The notes below the pieces were generated by a model that saw only the letters and a program-made list of their open reading frames with translations, was not told the DNA's origin and did not search any database. DNA of 64,000 bases from Halictus rubicundus (Eukaryota > Arthropoda > Insecta > Hymenoptera > Halictidae): NCBI RefSeq assembly GCF_050948215.1, contig NW_027488943.1:62001-126000 (forward strand), read 5' to 3'. Every line of letters begins with the position of its first letter. The stretch's first letter is position 1. The translations under genes were made by a program, and so were the position numbers. Of the stretch, positions 12,900-27,313 are shown in pieces.

Positions 12900-15800
12900 G
12901 GATAGAGGATAGGATAGGATAGATGATAGGATAGAGGATTGGATTGGATACAGGATACGATATTATAGAGGATAGGATAGGATAGACGATAGGATTAGAT
13001 AGAGGATGGGATAGAGGATAGGATAGGATGGAGGATAGGATAGGATATAGGATAGGATAGAGAATAGGATAGGGTAGAGGATAGGATAGGATAGAGGATA
13101 GGATAGGATAGAGGATAGGATAGGATAGAGGATAGGATAGGGGATTCGATAGGATAGAGGATAGGATAGGATAGAGGATAGGATAGGGGATTGGATAGGA
13201 TAGAGGATAGGAGGCGATAGAGGACAGGAAAGGATAGAGGATAGGATAGGATAGAGGATAGGATAGGATAGAGGATAGGATAGGATAGAGGATAGGATAG
13301 GATAGAGGATAGGATAGGATAGAGGATAGGATAGGATAGAGGATAGGATAGGATAGAGGATAGGATAGGATAGAGGATAGGATAGGATAGAGGATAGGAT
13401 AGAGGATAGGATAGCATAGAGGATAGGATAGGGGATTCGATAGGATAGAGGATAGGATAGGATGGAGGATAGGATAGGGGATTTGATAGGATAGAGGATA
13501 GGATAGGATAGAAGACAGGATAGGATAGAGGATAGGATAGGATAGAGGATAGGATAGGATAGAGGATAGGATAGGATAGAGGATAGGATAGGATAGAGGA
13601 TAGGATAGGATAGAGGATAGGATAGGATAGAGGATTGGATAGGATAGAAGACAGGATAGGATAGAGGATAGGATAGGATAGAAGACAGGATAGGATAGAG
13701 GATAGGATAGGATAGAGGATAGGATAGGATAGAGGATAGGATAGGATAGAGGATAGGATAGGATAGAGGATAGGATAGGATAGAGGATTGGATAAGATAG
13801 AGGATAGGATAGGGGATTTGATAGGATAGAGGATAGGATAGGATAGAAGATAGGATAGGATAGAGGATAGGATAGAGGATAGGATAGGATAGAGGATAGG
13901 ATAGGATAGAGGATTGGATAAGATAGAGGATAGGATAGGGGATTCGATAGGATAGAGGATAGGATAGGATAGAGGATAGGATAGGGGATTGGATAGGATA
14001 GAGGATAGGAGGCGATAGAGGACAGGAAAGGATAGAGGATAGGATAGGATAGAGGATAGGATAGGATAGAGGATAGGATAGGATAGAGGATAGGATAGGA
14101 TAGAGGATAGGATAGGATAAAGGATAGGATAGAGGATAGGATAGAGGATAGGATAGGATAGAGGATTGGATACGATAGAGGATAGAGGATAGGATAGGAT
14201 AGAGGATAGGATAGAGGATAGGATAGAGGATAGGATAGAGGATAGGATAGAGGATAGGATAGGATAGAGGATAGGATAGCATACAGGATAGGATAGGGGA
14301 TTCGATAGGATAGAGGATAGGATAGGATGGAGGATAGGATAGGATATAGGATAGGATAGAGAATAGGATAGGGTAGAGGATAGGATAGGATAGAGGATAG
14401 GATAGGATAGAGGATAGGATAGGATAGAGGATAGGATAGGGGATTCGATAGGATAGAGGATAGGATAGGATAGAGGATAGGATAGGGGATTGGATAGGAT
14501 AGAGGATAGGAGGCGATAGAGGACAGGAAAGGATAGAGGATAGGATAGGATAGAGGATAGGATAGGATAGAGGATAGGATAGGATAGAGGATAGGATAGG
14601 ATAGAGGATAGGATAGGATAGAGGATAGGATAGGATAGAGGATAGGATAGGATAGAGGATAGGATAGGATAGAGGATAGGATAGGATAGAGGATAGGATA
14701 GAGGATAGGATAGCATAGAGGATAGGATAGGGGATTCGATAGGATAGAGGATAGGATAGGATGGAGGATAGGATAGGGGATTTGATAGGATAGAGGATAG
14801 GATAGGATAGAAGACAGGATAGGATAGAGGATAGGATAGGATAGAGGATAGGATAGGATAGAGGATAGGATAGGATAGAGGATAGGATAGGATAGAGGAT
14901 AGGATAGGATAGAGGATAGGATAGGATAGAGGATTGGATAGGATAGAAGACAGGATAGGATAGAGGATAGGATAGGATAGAAGACAGGATAGGATAGAGG
15001 ATAGGATAGGATAGAGGATAGGATAGGATAGAGGATAGGATAGGATAGAGGATAGGATAGGATAGAGGATAGGATAGGATAGAGGATTGGATAAGATAGA
15101 GGATAGGATAGGGGATTTGATAGGATAGAGGATAGGATAGGATAGAAGATAGGATAGGATAGAGGATAGGATAGAGGATAGGATAGGATAGAGGATAGGA
15201 TAGGATAGAGGATTGGATAAGATAGAGGATAGGATAGGGGATTCGATAGGATAGAGGATAGGATAGGATAGAGGATAGGATAGGGGATTGGATAGGATAG
15301 AGGATAGGAGGCGATAGAGGACAGGAAAGGATAGAGGATAGGATAGGATAGAGGATAGGATAGGATAGAGGATAGGATAGGATAGAGGATAGGATAGGAT
15401 AGAGGATAGGATAGGATAAAGGATAGGATAGAGGATAGGATAGAGGATAGGATAGGATAGAGGATTGGATACGATAGAGGATAGAGGATAGGATAGGATA
15501 GAGGATAGGATAGAGGATAGGATAGAGGATAGGATAGAGGATAGGATAGAGGATAGGATAGGATAGAGGATAGGATAGCATACAGGATAGGATAGGGGAT
15601 TCGATAGGATAGAGGATAGGATAGGATGGAGGATAGGATAGGATATAGGATACGATAGGATAGAGGATAGGATAGGATAGATAATAGGATAGGTTTACGG
15701 ATAGGTTAGGATAGAGGATAGGATAGGTTACAGGATAGGATAGGATTGAGAATAAAATTGGTTAGAGGATAGGATATAATAGAGGATATGATACGATAGG

Positions 15801-17975
15801 ATAGAGAATATGATAGGATCGGATATAGGATACGATAGGATAGAGGATAGGATAAGATAGATGATAGGATAGGATAGAGGATAGGATAGACGATAGGATA
15901 GAGCATAGGATAGAGGATAGGATAGACGATAGGATAGAGGATAGGATAGAGGATAGGATAGGATAGTGGATAAGATTGGATAGAGGATAGGATAGGGTAG
16001 AGGATAGGATAGGATAGAGGATTGGATAGGATAGAGGATAGGATAGGATAGAGGATAGGATAGGATAGGATAGAGGATAGGCTAGGATAGAGGATAGGAT
16101 AGGATAGAGGATAGGATAGGATAGAGGATGGGATAGGATAGCGGATAGGATAGGATAGAGGATAGGATAGGATAAAGGATAGGATAGAGGATAGGATAGA
16201 GGATAGGATAGAGGATAGGATAGGATAGAGGATAGGATAGCATAGAGGATAGGATAGGGGATTCGATAGGATAGAGGATAGGATAGGATGGAGGATAGGA
16301 TAGGATATAGGATAGGATAGGATAGAGGATAGGATAGGATAGAGGATAGGATAGGATAGAGGATAGGATAGGGGATTCGATAGGATAGAGGATAGGATAG
16401 GATAGAGGATAGGATAGGGGATTGGATAGGATAGAGGATAGGAGGCGATAGAGGACAGGAAAGGATAGAGGATAGGATAGGATAGAGGATAGGATAGGAT
16501 AGAGGATAGGATAGGATAGAGGATAGGATAGGATAGAGGATAGGATAGGATAGAGGATAGGATAGGATAGAGGATAGGATAGAGGATAGGATAGCATAGA
16601 GGATAGGATAGGGGATTCGATAGGATAGAGGATAGGATAGGATGGAGGATAGGATAGGATATAGGATAGGATAGAGAATAGGATAGGGTAGACGATAGAA
16701 TAGGATAGAGGATAGGATAGGGGATTCGATAGGATAGAGGATAGGATAGGATAGAGGTTAGGATAGGGGATTGGATAGGACAGAGGATAGGAGACGATAG
16801 AGGACGGGATAGGATAGAGGATAGGATAGGATAGAGGATAGGATAGGATAGAGGATAGGATAGGATAGAGGATAGGATAGGATAGAGGATAGGATAGGAT
16901 AGGATAGAGGATAGGATAGGATAGAGGATAGGATAGAGGATAGGATAGAGGATAGGATAGAGGATAGGATAGAGGATAGGATAGCATAGAGGATAGGATA
17001 GCATAGAGGATAGGATAGGGGATTCGATAGGATAGAGGATAGGATAGGATGGAGGATAGGATAGGATATAGGATAGGATAGGATAGAGGATAGGATAGGA
17101 TAGAGGATAGGATAGGATAGAGGATAGGATAGGATAGAGGATAGGATAGGATAGACGATAGGATAGGATAGAGGATAGGATAGGATAGAGGATGGGATAG
17201 GATAGAGGATAGGATAGGATAGAGGATAGGATAGGATAGAGGATGGGATAGGATAGAGGATAGGATAGGATAGAGGATAGGATAGGATAGAGGATATGAT
17301 AGGATAGAGGATAGGATAGGATAGAGGATAGGATAGGATAAAGGATAGGATAGAGGATAGGATAGAGGATAGGATAGGATAGAGGATTGGATACGATAGA
17401 GGATAGAGGATAGGATAGGATAGAGGATAGGATAGAGGATAGGATAGAGGATAGGATAGAGGATAGGATAGGATAGAGGATAGGATAGCATACAGGATAG
17501 GATAGGGGATTCGATAGGATAGAGGATAGGATAGGATGGAGGATAGGATAGGATATAGGATACGATAGGATAGAGGATAGGATAGGATAGATAATAGGAT
17601 AGGTTTGCGGATAGGTTAGGATAGAGGATAGGATAGGTTACAGGATAGGATAGGATTGAGAATAAAATTGGTTAGAGGATAGGATATAATAGAGGATATG
17701 ATACGATAGGATAGAGAATATGATAGGATCGGATATAGGATACGATAGGATAGAGGATAGGATAAGATAGATGATAGGATAGGATAGAGGATAGGATAGA
17801 CGATAGGATAGAGCATAGGATAGAGGATAGGATAGACGATAGGATAGAGGATAGGATAGAGGATAGGATAGGATAGTGGATAAGATTGGATAGAGGATAG
17901 GATAGGGTAGAGGATAGGATAGGATAGAGGATTGGATAGGATAGAGGATAGGATAGGATAGAGGATAGGATAGGA
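12900..17975 (+). repeat. ~5.06-kb tandem duplication, unit A
   Basis: Unit A is almost identical to the following unit. Markers shift by 5073 bp in the first part (12921 to 17994, 13062 to 18135, 14361 to 19434) and by 5056 bp later (15748 to 20804, 17658 to 22714), a net 17-bp difference equal to one GGATA plus one 12-bp unit. Diagnostic variants such as GTTTACGG next to the 15748 marker are shared only with unit B. Edges are placed within a few tens of bases. Confidence 0.88.
13000..15600 (+). repeat. Nested 1299-bp tandem duplication within unit A
   Basis: The landmark GAGAATAGGATAGGGTAGAGG recurs at 13062 and 14361 (counting from GAATAGG), 1299 bp apart. The ordered series of variants after it is also repeated: GGGGATTCG, GGAGGCGATAGAGG, AGAAGACAGG, GGGGATTTG. 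The same pair occurs in unit B at 18135 and 19434, again 1299 bp apart, so this duplication is older than the 5-kb one. Confidence 0.82.
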
Positions 17976-20900
17976 TAGAGGATAGGATAGGATAGATGAT
18001 AGGATAGAGGATTGGATTGGATACAGGATACGATATTATAGAGGATAGGATAGGATAGACGATAGGATTAGATAGAGGATGGGATAGAGGATAGGATAGG
18101 ATGGAGGATAGGATAGGATATAGGATAGGATAGAGAATAGGATAGGGTAGAGGATAGGATAGGATAGAGGATAGGATAGGATAGAGGATAGGATAGGATA
18201 GAGGATAGGATAGGGGATTCGATAGGATAGAGGATAGGATAGGATAGAGGATAGGATAGGGGATTGGATAGGATAGAGGATAGGAGGCGATAGAGGACAG
18301 GAAAGGATAGAGGATAGGATAGGATAGAGGATAGGATAGGATAGAGGATAGGATAGGATAGAGGATAGGATAGGATAGAGGATAGGATAGGATAGAGGAT
18401 AGGATAGGATAGAGGATAGGATAGGATAGAGGATAGGATAGGATAGAGGATAGGATAGGATAGAGGATAGGATAGAGGATAGGATAGCATAGAGGATAGG
18501 ATAGGGGATTCGATAGGATAGAGGATAGGATAGGATGGAGGATAGGATAGGGGATTTGATAGGATAGAGGATAGGATAGGATAGAAGACAGGATAGGATA
18601 GAGGATAGGATAGGATAGAGGATAGGATAGGATAGAGGATAGGATAGGATAGAGGATAGGATAGGATAGAGGATAGGATAGGATAGAGGATAGGATAGGA
18701 TAGAGGATTGGATAGGATAGAAGACAGGATAGGATAGAGGATAGGATAGGATAGAAGACAGGATAGGATAGAGGATAGGATAGGATAGAGGATAGGATAG
18801 GATAGAGGATAGGATAGGATAGAGGATAGGATAGGATAGAGGATAGGATAGGATAGAGGATTGGATAAGATAGAGGATAGGATAGGGGATTTGATAGGAT
18901 AGAGGATAGGATAGGATAGAAGATAGGATAGGATAGAGGATAGGATAGAGGATAGGATAGGATAGAGGATAGGATAGGATAGAGGATTGGATAAGATAGA
19001 GGATAGGATAGGGGATTCGATAGGATAGAGGATAGGATAGGATAGAGGATAGGATAGGGGATTGGATAGGATAGAGGATAGGAGGCGATAGAGGACAGGA
19101 AAGGATAGAGGATAGGATAGGATAGAGGATAGGATAGGATAGAGGATAGGATAGGATAGAGGATAGGATAGGATAGAGGATAGGATAGGATAAAGGATAG
19201 GATAGAGGATAGGATAGAGGATAGGATAGGATAGAGGATTGGATACGATAGAGGATAGAGGATAGGATAGGATAGAGGATAGGATAGAGGATAGGATAGA
19301 GGATAGGATAGAGGATAGGATAGAGGATAGGATAGGATAGAGGATAGGATAGCATACAGGATAGGATAGGGGATTCGATAGGATAGAGGATAGGATAGGA
19401 TGGAGGATAGGATAGGATATAGGATAGGATAGAGAATAGGATAGGGTAGAGGATAGGATAGGATAGAGGATAGGATAGGATAGAGGATAGGATAGGATAG
19501 AGGATAGGATAGGGGATTCGATAGGATAGAGGATAGGATAGGATAGAGGATAGGATAGGGGATTGGATAGGATAGAGGATAGGAGGCGATAGAGGACAGG
19601 AAAGGATAGAGGATAGGATAGGATAGAGGATAGGATAGGATAGAGGATAGGATAGGATAGAGGATAGGATAGGATAGAGGATAGGATAGGATAGAGGATA
19701 GGATAGGATAGAGGATAGGATAGGATAGAGGATAGGATAGGATAGAGGATAGGATAGGATAGAGGATAGGATAGAGGATAGGATAGCATAGAGGATAGGA
19801 TAGGGGATTCGATAGGATAGAGGATAGGATAGGATGGAGGATAGGATAGAGGATAGGATAGGATAGAAGACAGGATAGGATAGAGGATAGGATAGGATAG
19901 AGGATAGGATAGGATAGAGGATAGGATAGGATAGAGGATAGGATAGGATAGAGGATAGGATAGGATAGAGGATAGGATAGGATAGAGGATTGGATAGGAT
20001 AGAAGACAGGATAGGATAGAGGATAGGATAGGATAGAAGACAGGATAGGATAGAGGATAGGATAGGATAGAGGATAGGATAGGATAGAGGATAGGATAGG
20101 ATAGAGGATAGGATAGGATAGAGGATAGGATAGGATAGAGGATTGGATAAGATAGAGGATAGGATAGGGGATTTGATAGGATAGAGGATAGGATAGGATA
20201 GAAGATAGGATAGGATAGAGGATAGGATAGAGGATAGGATAGGATAGAGGATAGGATAGGATAGAGGATTGGATAAGATAGAGGATAGGATAGGGGATTC
20301 GATAGGATAGAGGATAGGATAGGATAGAGGATAGGATAGGGGATTGGATAGGATAGAGGATAGGAGGCGATAGAGGACAGGAAAGGATAGAGGATAGGAT
20401 AGGATAGAGGATAGGATAGGATAGAGGATAGGATAGGATAGAGGATAGGATAGGATAGAGGATAGGATAGGATAAAGGATAGGATAGAGGATAGGATAGA
20501 GGATAGGATAGGATAGAGGATTGGATACGATAGAGGATAGAGGATAGGATAGGATAGAGGATAGGATAGAGGATAGGATAGAGGATAGGATAGAGGATAG
20601 GATAGAGGATAGGATAGGATAGAGGATAGGATAGCATACAGGATAGGATAGGGGATTCGATAGGATAGAGGATAGGATAGGATGGAGGATAGGATAGGAT
20701 ATAGGATACGATAGGATAGAGGATAGGATAGGATAGATAATAGGATAGGTTTACGGATAGGTTAGGATAGAGGATAGGATAGGTTACAGGATAGGATAGG
20801 ATTGAGAATAAAATTGGTTAGAGGATAGGATATAATAGAGGATATGATACGATAGGATAGAGAATATGATAGGATCGGATATAGGATACGATAGGATAGA

Positions 20901-23035
20901 GGATAGGATAAGATAGATGATAGGATAGGATAGAGGATAGGATAGACGATAGGATAGAGCATAGGATAGAGGATAGGATAGACGATAGGATAGAGGATAG
21001 GATAGAGGATAGGATAGGATAGTGGATAAGATTGGATAGAGGATAGGATAGGGTAGAGGATAGGATAGGATAGAGGATTGGATAGGATAGAGGATAGGAT
21101 AGGATAGAGGATAGGATAGGATAGGATAGAGGATAGGCTAGGATAGAGGATAGGATAGGATAGAGGATAGGATAGGATAGAGGATGGGATAGGATAGCGG
21201 ATAGGATAGGATAGAGGATAGGATAGGATAAAGGATAGGATAGAGGATAGGATAGAGGATAGGATAGAGGATAGGATAGGATAGAGGATAGGATAGCATA
21301 GAGGATAGGATAGGGGATTCGATAGGATAGAGGATAGGATAGGATGGAGGATAGGATAGGATATAGGATAGGATAGGATAGAGGATAGGATAGGATAGAG
21401 GATAGGATAGGATAGAGGATAGGATAGGGGATTCGATAGGATAGAGGATAGGATAGGATAGAGGATAGGATAGGGGATTGGATAGGATAGAGGATAGGAG
21501 GCGATAGAGGACAGGAAAGGATAGAGGATAGGATAGGATAGAGGATAGGATAGGATAGAGGATAGGATAGGATAGAGGATAGGATAGGATAGAGGATAGG
21601 ATAGGATAGAGGATAGGATAGGATAGAGGATAGGATAGAGGATAGGATAGCATAGAGGATAGGATAGGGGATTCGATAGGATAGAGGATAGGATAGGATG
21701 GAGGATAGGATAGGATATAGGATAGGATAGAGAATAGGATAGGGTAGACGATAGAATAGGATAGAGGATAGGATAGGGGATTCGATAGGATAGAGGATAG
21801 GATAGGATAGAGGTTAGGATAGGGGATTGGATAGGACAGAGGATAGGAGACGATAGAGGACGGGATAGGATAGAGGATAGGATAGGATAGAGGATAGGAT
21901 AGGATAGAGGATAGGATAGGATAGAGGATAGGATAGGATAGAGGATAGGATAGGATAGGATAGAGGATAGGATAGGATAGAGGATAGGATAGAGGATAGG
22001 ATAGAGGATAGGATAGAGGATAGGATAGAGGATAGGATAGCATAGAGGATAGGATAGCATAGAGGATAGGATAGGGGATTCGATAGGATAGAGGATAGGA
22101 TAGGATGGAGGATAGGATAGGATATAGGATAGGATAGGATAGAGGATAGGATAGGATAGAGGATAGGATAGGATAGAGGATAGGATAGGATAGAGGATAG
22201 GATAGGATAGACGATAGGATAGGATAGAGGATAGGATAGGATAGAGGATGGGATAGGATAGAGGATAGGATAGGATAGAGGATAGGATAGGATAGAGGAT
22301 GGGATAGGATAGAGGATAGGATAGGATAGAGGATAGGATAGGATAGAGGATATGATAGGATAGAGGATAGGATAGGATAGAGGATAGGATAGGATAAAGG
22401 ATAGGATAGAGGATAGGATAGAGGATAGGATAGGATAGAGGATTGGATACGATAGAGGATAGAGGATAGGATAGGATAGAGGATAGGATAGAGGATAGGA
22501 TAGAGGATAGGATAGAGGATAGGATAGGATAGAGGATAGGATAGCATACAGGATAGGATAGGGGATTCGATAGGATAGAGGATAGGATAGGATGGAGGAT
22601 AGGATAGGATATAGGATACGATAGGATAGAGGATAGGATAGGATAGATAATAGGATAGGTTTGCGGATAGGTTAGGATAGAGGATAGGATAGGTTACAGG
22701 ATAGGATAGGATTGAGAATAAAATTGGTTAGAGGATAGGATATAATAGAGGATATGATACGATAGGATAGAGAATATGATAGGATCGGATATAGGATACG
22801 ATAGGATAGAGGATAGGATAAGATAGATGATAGGATAGGATAGAGGATAGGATAGACGATAGGATAGAGCATAGGATAGAGGATAGGATAGACGATAGGA
22901 TAGAGGATAGGATAGAGGATAGGATAGGATAGTGGATAAGATTGGATAGAGGATAGGATAGGGTAGAGGATAGGATAGGATAGAGGATTGGATAGGATAG
23001 AGGATAGGATAGGATAGAGGATAGGATAGGATAGG
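17976..23035 (+). repeat. ~5.06-kb tandem duplication, unit B
   Basis: This is the second copy, head-to-tail with unit A. After the marker at 22714 it follows the path seen after 15748 (GGATAGGCTAGG) and not that after 17658, which places its right edge near 23030. Near-identity over 5 kb indicates a recent duplication or recent gene conversion. Confidence 0.88.
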
Positions 23036-25199
23036 ATAGAGGATAGGCTAGGATAGAGGATAGGATAGGATAGAGGATAGGATAGGATAGAGGATGGGAT
23101 AGGATAGCGGATAGGATAGGATAGAGGATAGGATAGGATAAAGGATAGGATAGAGGATAGGATAGAGGATAGGATAGAGGATAGGATAGGATAGAGGATA
23201 GGATAGCATAGAGGATAGGATAGGGGATTCGATAGGATAGAGGATAGGATAGGATGGAGGATAGGATAGGATATAGGATAGGATAGGATAGAGGATAGGA
23301 TAGGATAGAGGATAGGATAGGATAGAGGATAGGATAGGGGATTCGATAGGATAGAGGATAGGATAGGATAGAGGATAGGATAGGGGATTGGATAGGATAG
23401 AGGATAGGAGGCGATAGAGGACAGGAAAGGATAGAGGATAGGATAGGATAGAGGATAGGATAGGATAGAGGATAGGATAGGATAGAGGATAGGATAGGAT
23501 AGAGGATAGGATAGGATAGAGGATAGGATAGAGGATAGGATAGCATAGAGGATAGGATAGGGGATTCGATAGGATAGAGGATAGGATAGGATGGAGGATA
23601 GGATAGGATATAGGATAGGATAGAGAATAGGATAGGGTAGAGGATAGAATAGGATAGAGGATAGGATAGGGGATTCGATAGGATAGAGGATAGGATAGGA
23701 TAGAGGATAGGATAGGGGATTGGATAGGACAGAGGATAGGAGACGATAGAGGACGGGATAGGATAGAGGATAGGATAGCATAGAGGATAGGATAGCATAG
23801 AGGATAGGATAGGGGATTCGATAGGATAGAGGATAGGATAGGATGGAGGATAGGATAGGATATAGGATAGGATAGGATAGAGGATAGGATAGGATAGAGG
23901 ATAGGATAGGATAGAGGATAGGATAGGATAGAGGATAGGATAGGATAGACGATAGGATAGGATAGAGGATAGGATAGGATAGAGGATGGGATAGGATAGA
24001 GGATAGGATAGGATAGAGGATAGGATAGGATAGAGGATGGGATAGGATAGAGGATAGGATAGGATAGAGGATAGGATAGGATAGAGGATATGATAGGATA
24101 GAGGATAGGATAGGATAGAGGATAGGATAGGATAGAGGATAGGATAGGATATAGGATAGGATAGGATAGAGGATAGGATAGGATAGAGGATAGGATAGGA
24201 TAGAGGATAGGATAGGATAGAGGATAGGATAGGATAGAGGATAGGATAGAGTATAGGATAGAGGATAGGATAGAGGATAGAGGATAGGATAGCACAGAGG
24301 ATAGGATAGGGGATTCGATAGGATAGAGGATAGGATAGGATGGAGGATAGGATAGGATATAGGATAGGATAGGATAGAGGATAGGATAGGATAGAGGATA
24401 GAATAGAGGATAGGATAGGATAGAGGATATGATAGGATAGAGGATAGGACAGGATAGAGGATAGGATAGAGGATAGGATAGATGATAGGATAGGATAGAG
24501 GATGGGATAGGATAGAGGATAGGATAGGATAGAGGTTAGGATAGGATAGAGGATAGGATAGGGGATTGGATAGGACAGAGGATAGGATAGGATGGAGGAT
24601 AGGATAGGATATAGGATAGGATAGATAATAGGATAGGGTAGAGGATAGGATAGGATAGAAGATAGGATAGGGGATTCGATATGGTAGAGGATAGGAGAGG
24701 ATAGAAGATAATATAGGGGATTGGATATGATAGAGGATAGGAGTCGATAGAGGACAGAATAGGATAGAGGATAGAAATAGGATAGAGGATAGGATAGGAT
24801 AGACGATTGGATAGGATGGAGGATAGGAGTCGATAGAGGACAGGATAGGATAGAGGATAGGATAGGATAGAGGATAGGATAGGATAGAGGATAGGATAGG
24901 ATAGAGGATAGGATAGGATAGAGGATAGGATAGGATAGAGGATAGGATAGGATAGAGGATAGGATAGGATAGCGGATAGGATAGGATAGAGGATAGGATA
25001 GGATAGAGGATGGGATAGAGGATAGGATAGAGGATAGGATAGGATAGAGGATAGGATAGCATAGAGGATAGGATAGGGGATTCAATAGGATAGAGGATAG
25101 GATAGGATGGAGGATAGGATAGGATATAGGATAGGATAGGATAGTGGATAGGATAGGATAGGATAGAGGATAGGATAGGATAGGATAGAGGATAGGATA

Positions 25200-26300
25200 G
25201 GATAGAGGATAGGATAGGATAGAGGATAAGATAGGGGATTGCATAGGATTGAGGATAGAATTGGATAGAGGATAGGATAGAGGATAGGATAGGATAGATG
25301 ATAGGATAGGATAGAGGATAGGATAGGATAGAGGATAGGATAATATAGAGGATAGGATAGGATAGAGGATAGGATAGGATAGAGGATAGGATAGGTTAGA
25401 GGAAAGGATAGAGGATAGGAAAGAGGATAGGATAGAGGATAGGATAGGATAGAGGATAGGATAGGATAGAGGATAGGATAGGATAGAGAATAGGAAAGGA
25501 TAGAAGATAGGATAGGATAGAGGATAGGATAGGATAGAGGATTCGATAGGGTAGAGGATAGGATAGAATAGAGGATAGGATAGAGGACAGGATAGAGGAT
25601 AGGATAGAGGATAGGATAGAGCATAGGATATCGGATAGGATAGGATAGAGGATAGGATAGGATAGAGGATAGGATAGGATAGAGGTTAGGATAGGATAGA
25701 GGATAGGATAGGGGATTGGATAGGACAGAGGATAGGATAGGATGAAGGATAGGATAGGATATAGGATAGGATAGAGAATAGGATAGGGTAGAGGATAGGA
25801 TAGGATAGAGGATAGGATAGGGGATTCGATAGGGTAGAGGATAGGATAGGATAGAGGATAGGATAGGATAGGATAGAGGATAGGATAGGATAGATAATAG
25901 GATAGGTTTGAGGATAGGTTAGGATAGAGGATAGGATAGGTTACAGGATAGGATAGGATTGAGAATAAAATTGGTTAGAGGATAGGATATAATAGAGGAT
26001 ATGATACGATAGGATAGAGAATATGATAGGATCGTATATAGGATACGATAGGATAGAGGATAGGATAAGATAGATGATAGGATAGGATAGAGGATAGGAT
26101 AAGATAGATGATAGGATAGGATAGAGGATAGGATAGACGATAGGATAGAGGATAGGATAGAGGATAGGATAGAGGATAGGATAGAGGATAGGATAGAGGA
26201 TAGGATGGGATAGAGGATAGGATAGGATAGAGGATAGGATATGTTACAGGATAGGATAGGATTGAGAATAAAATTGGTTAGAGGATAGGATATAATAGAG
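25200..26300 (+). repeat. ~3.1-3.4-kb spaced duplication, copy 1
   Basis: GGGGATTGCATAGGATTGAGG at 25235 and the following series (GATAATATAG, GAGGAAAGG, GAGGATTCGATAGGG) recur at 28371, an offset of 3136 bp. The offset grows to about 3425 bp at the marker cassettes, so the later copy has gained units. Confidence 0.65.
25900..26300 (+). repeat. Marker cassette pair, GTTTGAGG subfamily
   Basis: The core at 25961 is preceded by GTTTGAGG instead of GTTTGCGG and followed by GATCGTATATAGG instead of GATCGGATATAGG. A second, shortened cassette follows at 26264 without the GTTTG part. The same long-plus-short pair recurs at 29386 and 29655, and the same two diagnostic bases recur at 56413. Confidence 0.75.
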
Positions 26301-26806
26301 GATATGATACGATAGGATAGAGAATATGATAGGATCGGATATAGGTTACGATAGGATAGAGGATGGGATAAGATAGATGATAGGATAGGATAGAGGATAG
26401 GATAGACGATAGGATAGAGGATAGGATAGAGGATAGGATAGGATAGGATAGAGGATAAGATTGGATAGAAGATAGGATAGGATAGAGGATGGGATAGGAT
26501 ATAGGATAGGATAGGGGATATGATAGGATAGAGGATAGGATAGAGGATAGGATAGAGGATAGGATAGGATAGAGGATATAATAGGATAGAGGATAGGATA
26601 GGATAGAGGATAGGATAAGATAGAGGATTGGATAGATGATAGGATACTATAGAGGATATTATAGGATAGAGGATATGATAGGATAGAGGATAGGATAGGA
26701 TAGAGGATTGGAAAGGATAGGATAGAGGATAGGATAGGATAGAGGATAGGATAGGATAGAGGATTGGATAGGATAGAGGATAGATGATAGGATAGGATAG
26801 AGGATA

Positions 26807-27313
26807 GGTTAGGTTAGAGGTTAGGATAGGATAGAAGATAGGATAGGATAGAGGATTGGAAAGGATACAGGATAGGATAGGATAGGATAGAGGATAGGAT
26901 AGGATAGAGGATAGGATAGGATAGAGGATTGGATAAGATAGAGGATAGGATAGGATAGAGGATAGGATAGGATAGAGGATATGATAGGATAGAGGATAGG
27001 ATAGGATAGAGGATTGGATAAGATAGAGGATAGGATAGGATAGAGGATAGGATAGGATAGAGGATAGGATAGGATAGAGGATAGGATAGGATAGAGGATA
27101 GGATAGGATAGAGGATAGGATAGGATAGAGGATAGGATAGGATAGAGGATTGGATAAGATAGAGGATAGGATATGATAGAGGATAGGATAGGATAGAGGA
27201 TAGGATAGGATAGAGGATAGGATAGGATAAAGGATAGGATAGGATAGAGGATAGGATAGGATAGAGGATAGATGATAGGACAGGATAGAGGATAGGTTAG
27301 GTTAGAGGTTAGG
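26807..27313 (+). repeat. TTAGG-type variant units, central pair
   Basis: The 19-bp TTAGG-bearing block occurs at 26807-26825 and 27295-27313, flanking empty-site paralog 2. Confidence 0.8.
27230..27274 (+). other. Empty-site paralog 2 of the retrotransposon insertion
   Basis: It has the same 45-bp arrangement as 566-610, with the insertion point between 27257 and 27258. A GGTTAGG-type block follows at 27295. Confidence 0.8.
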
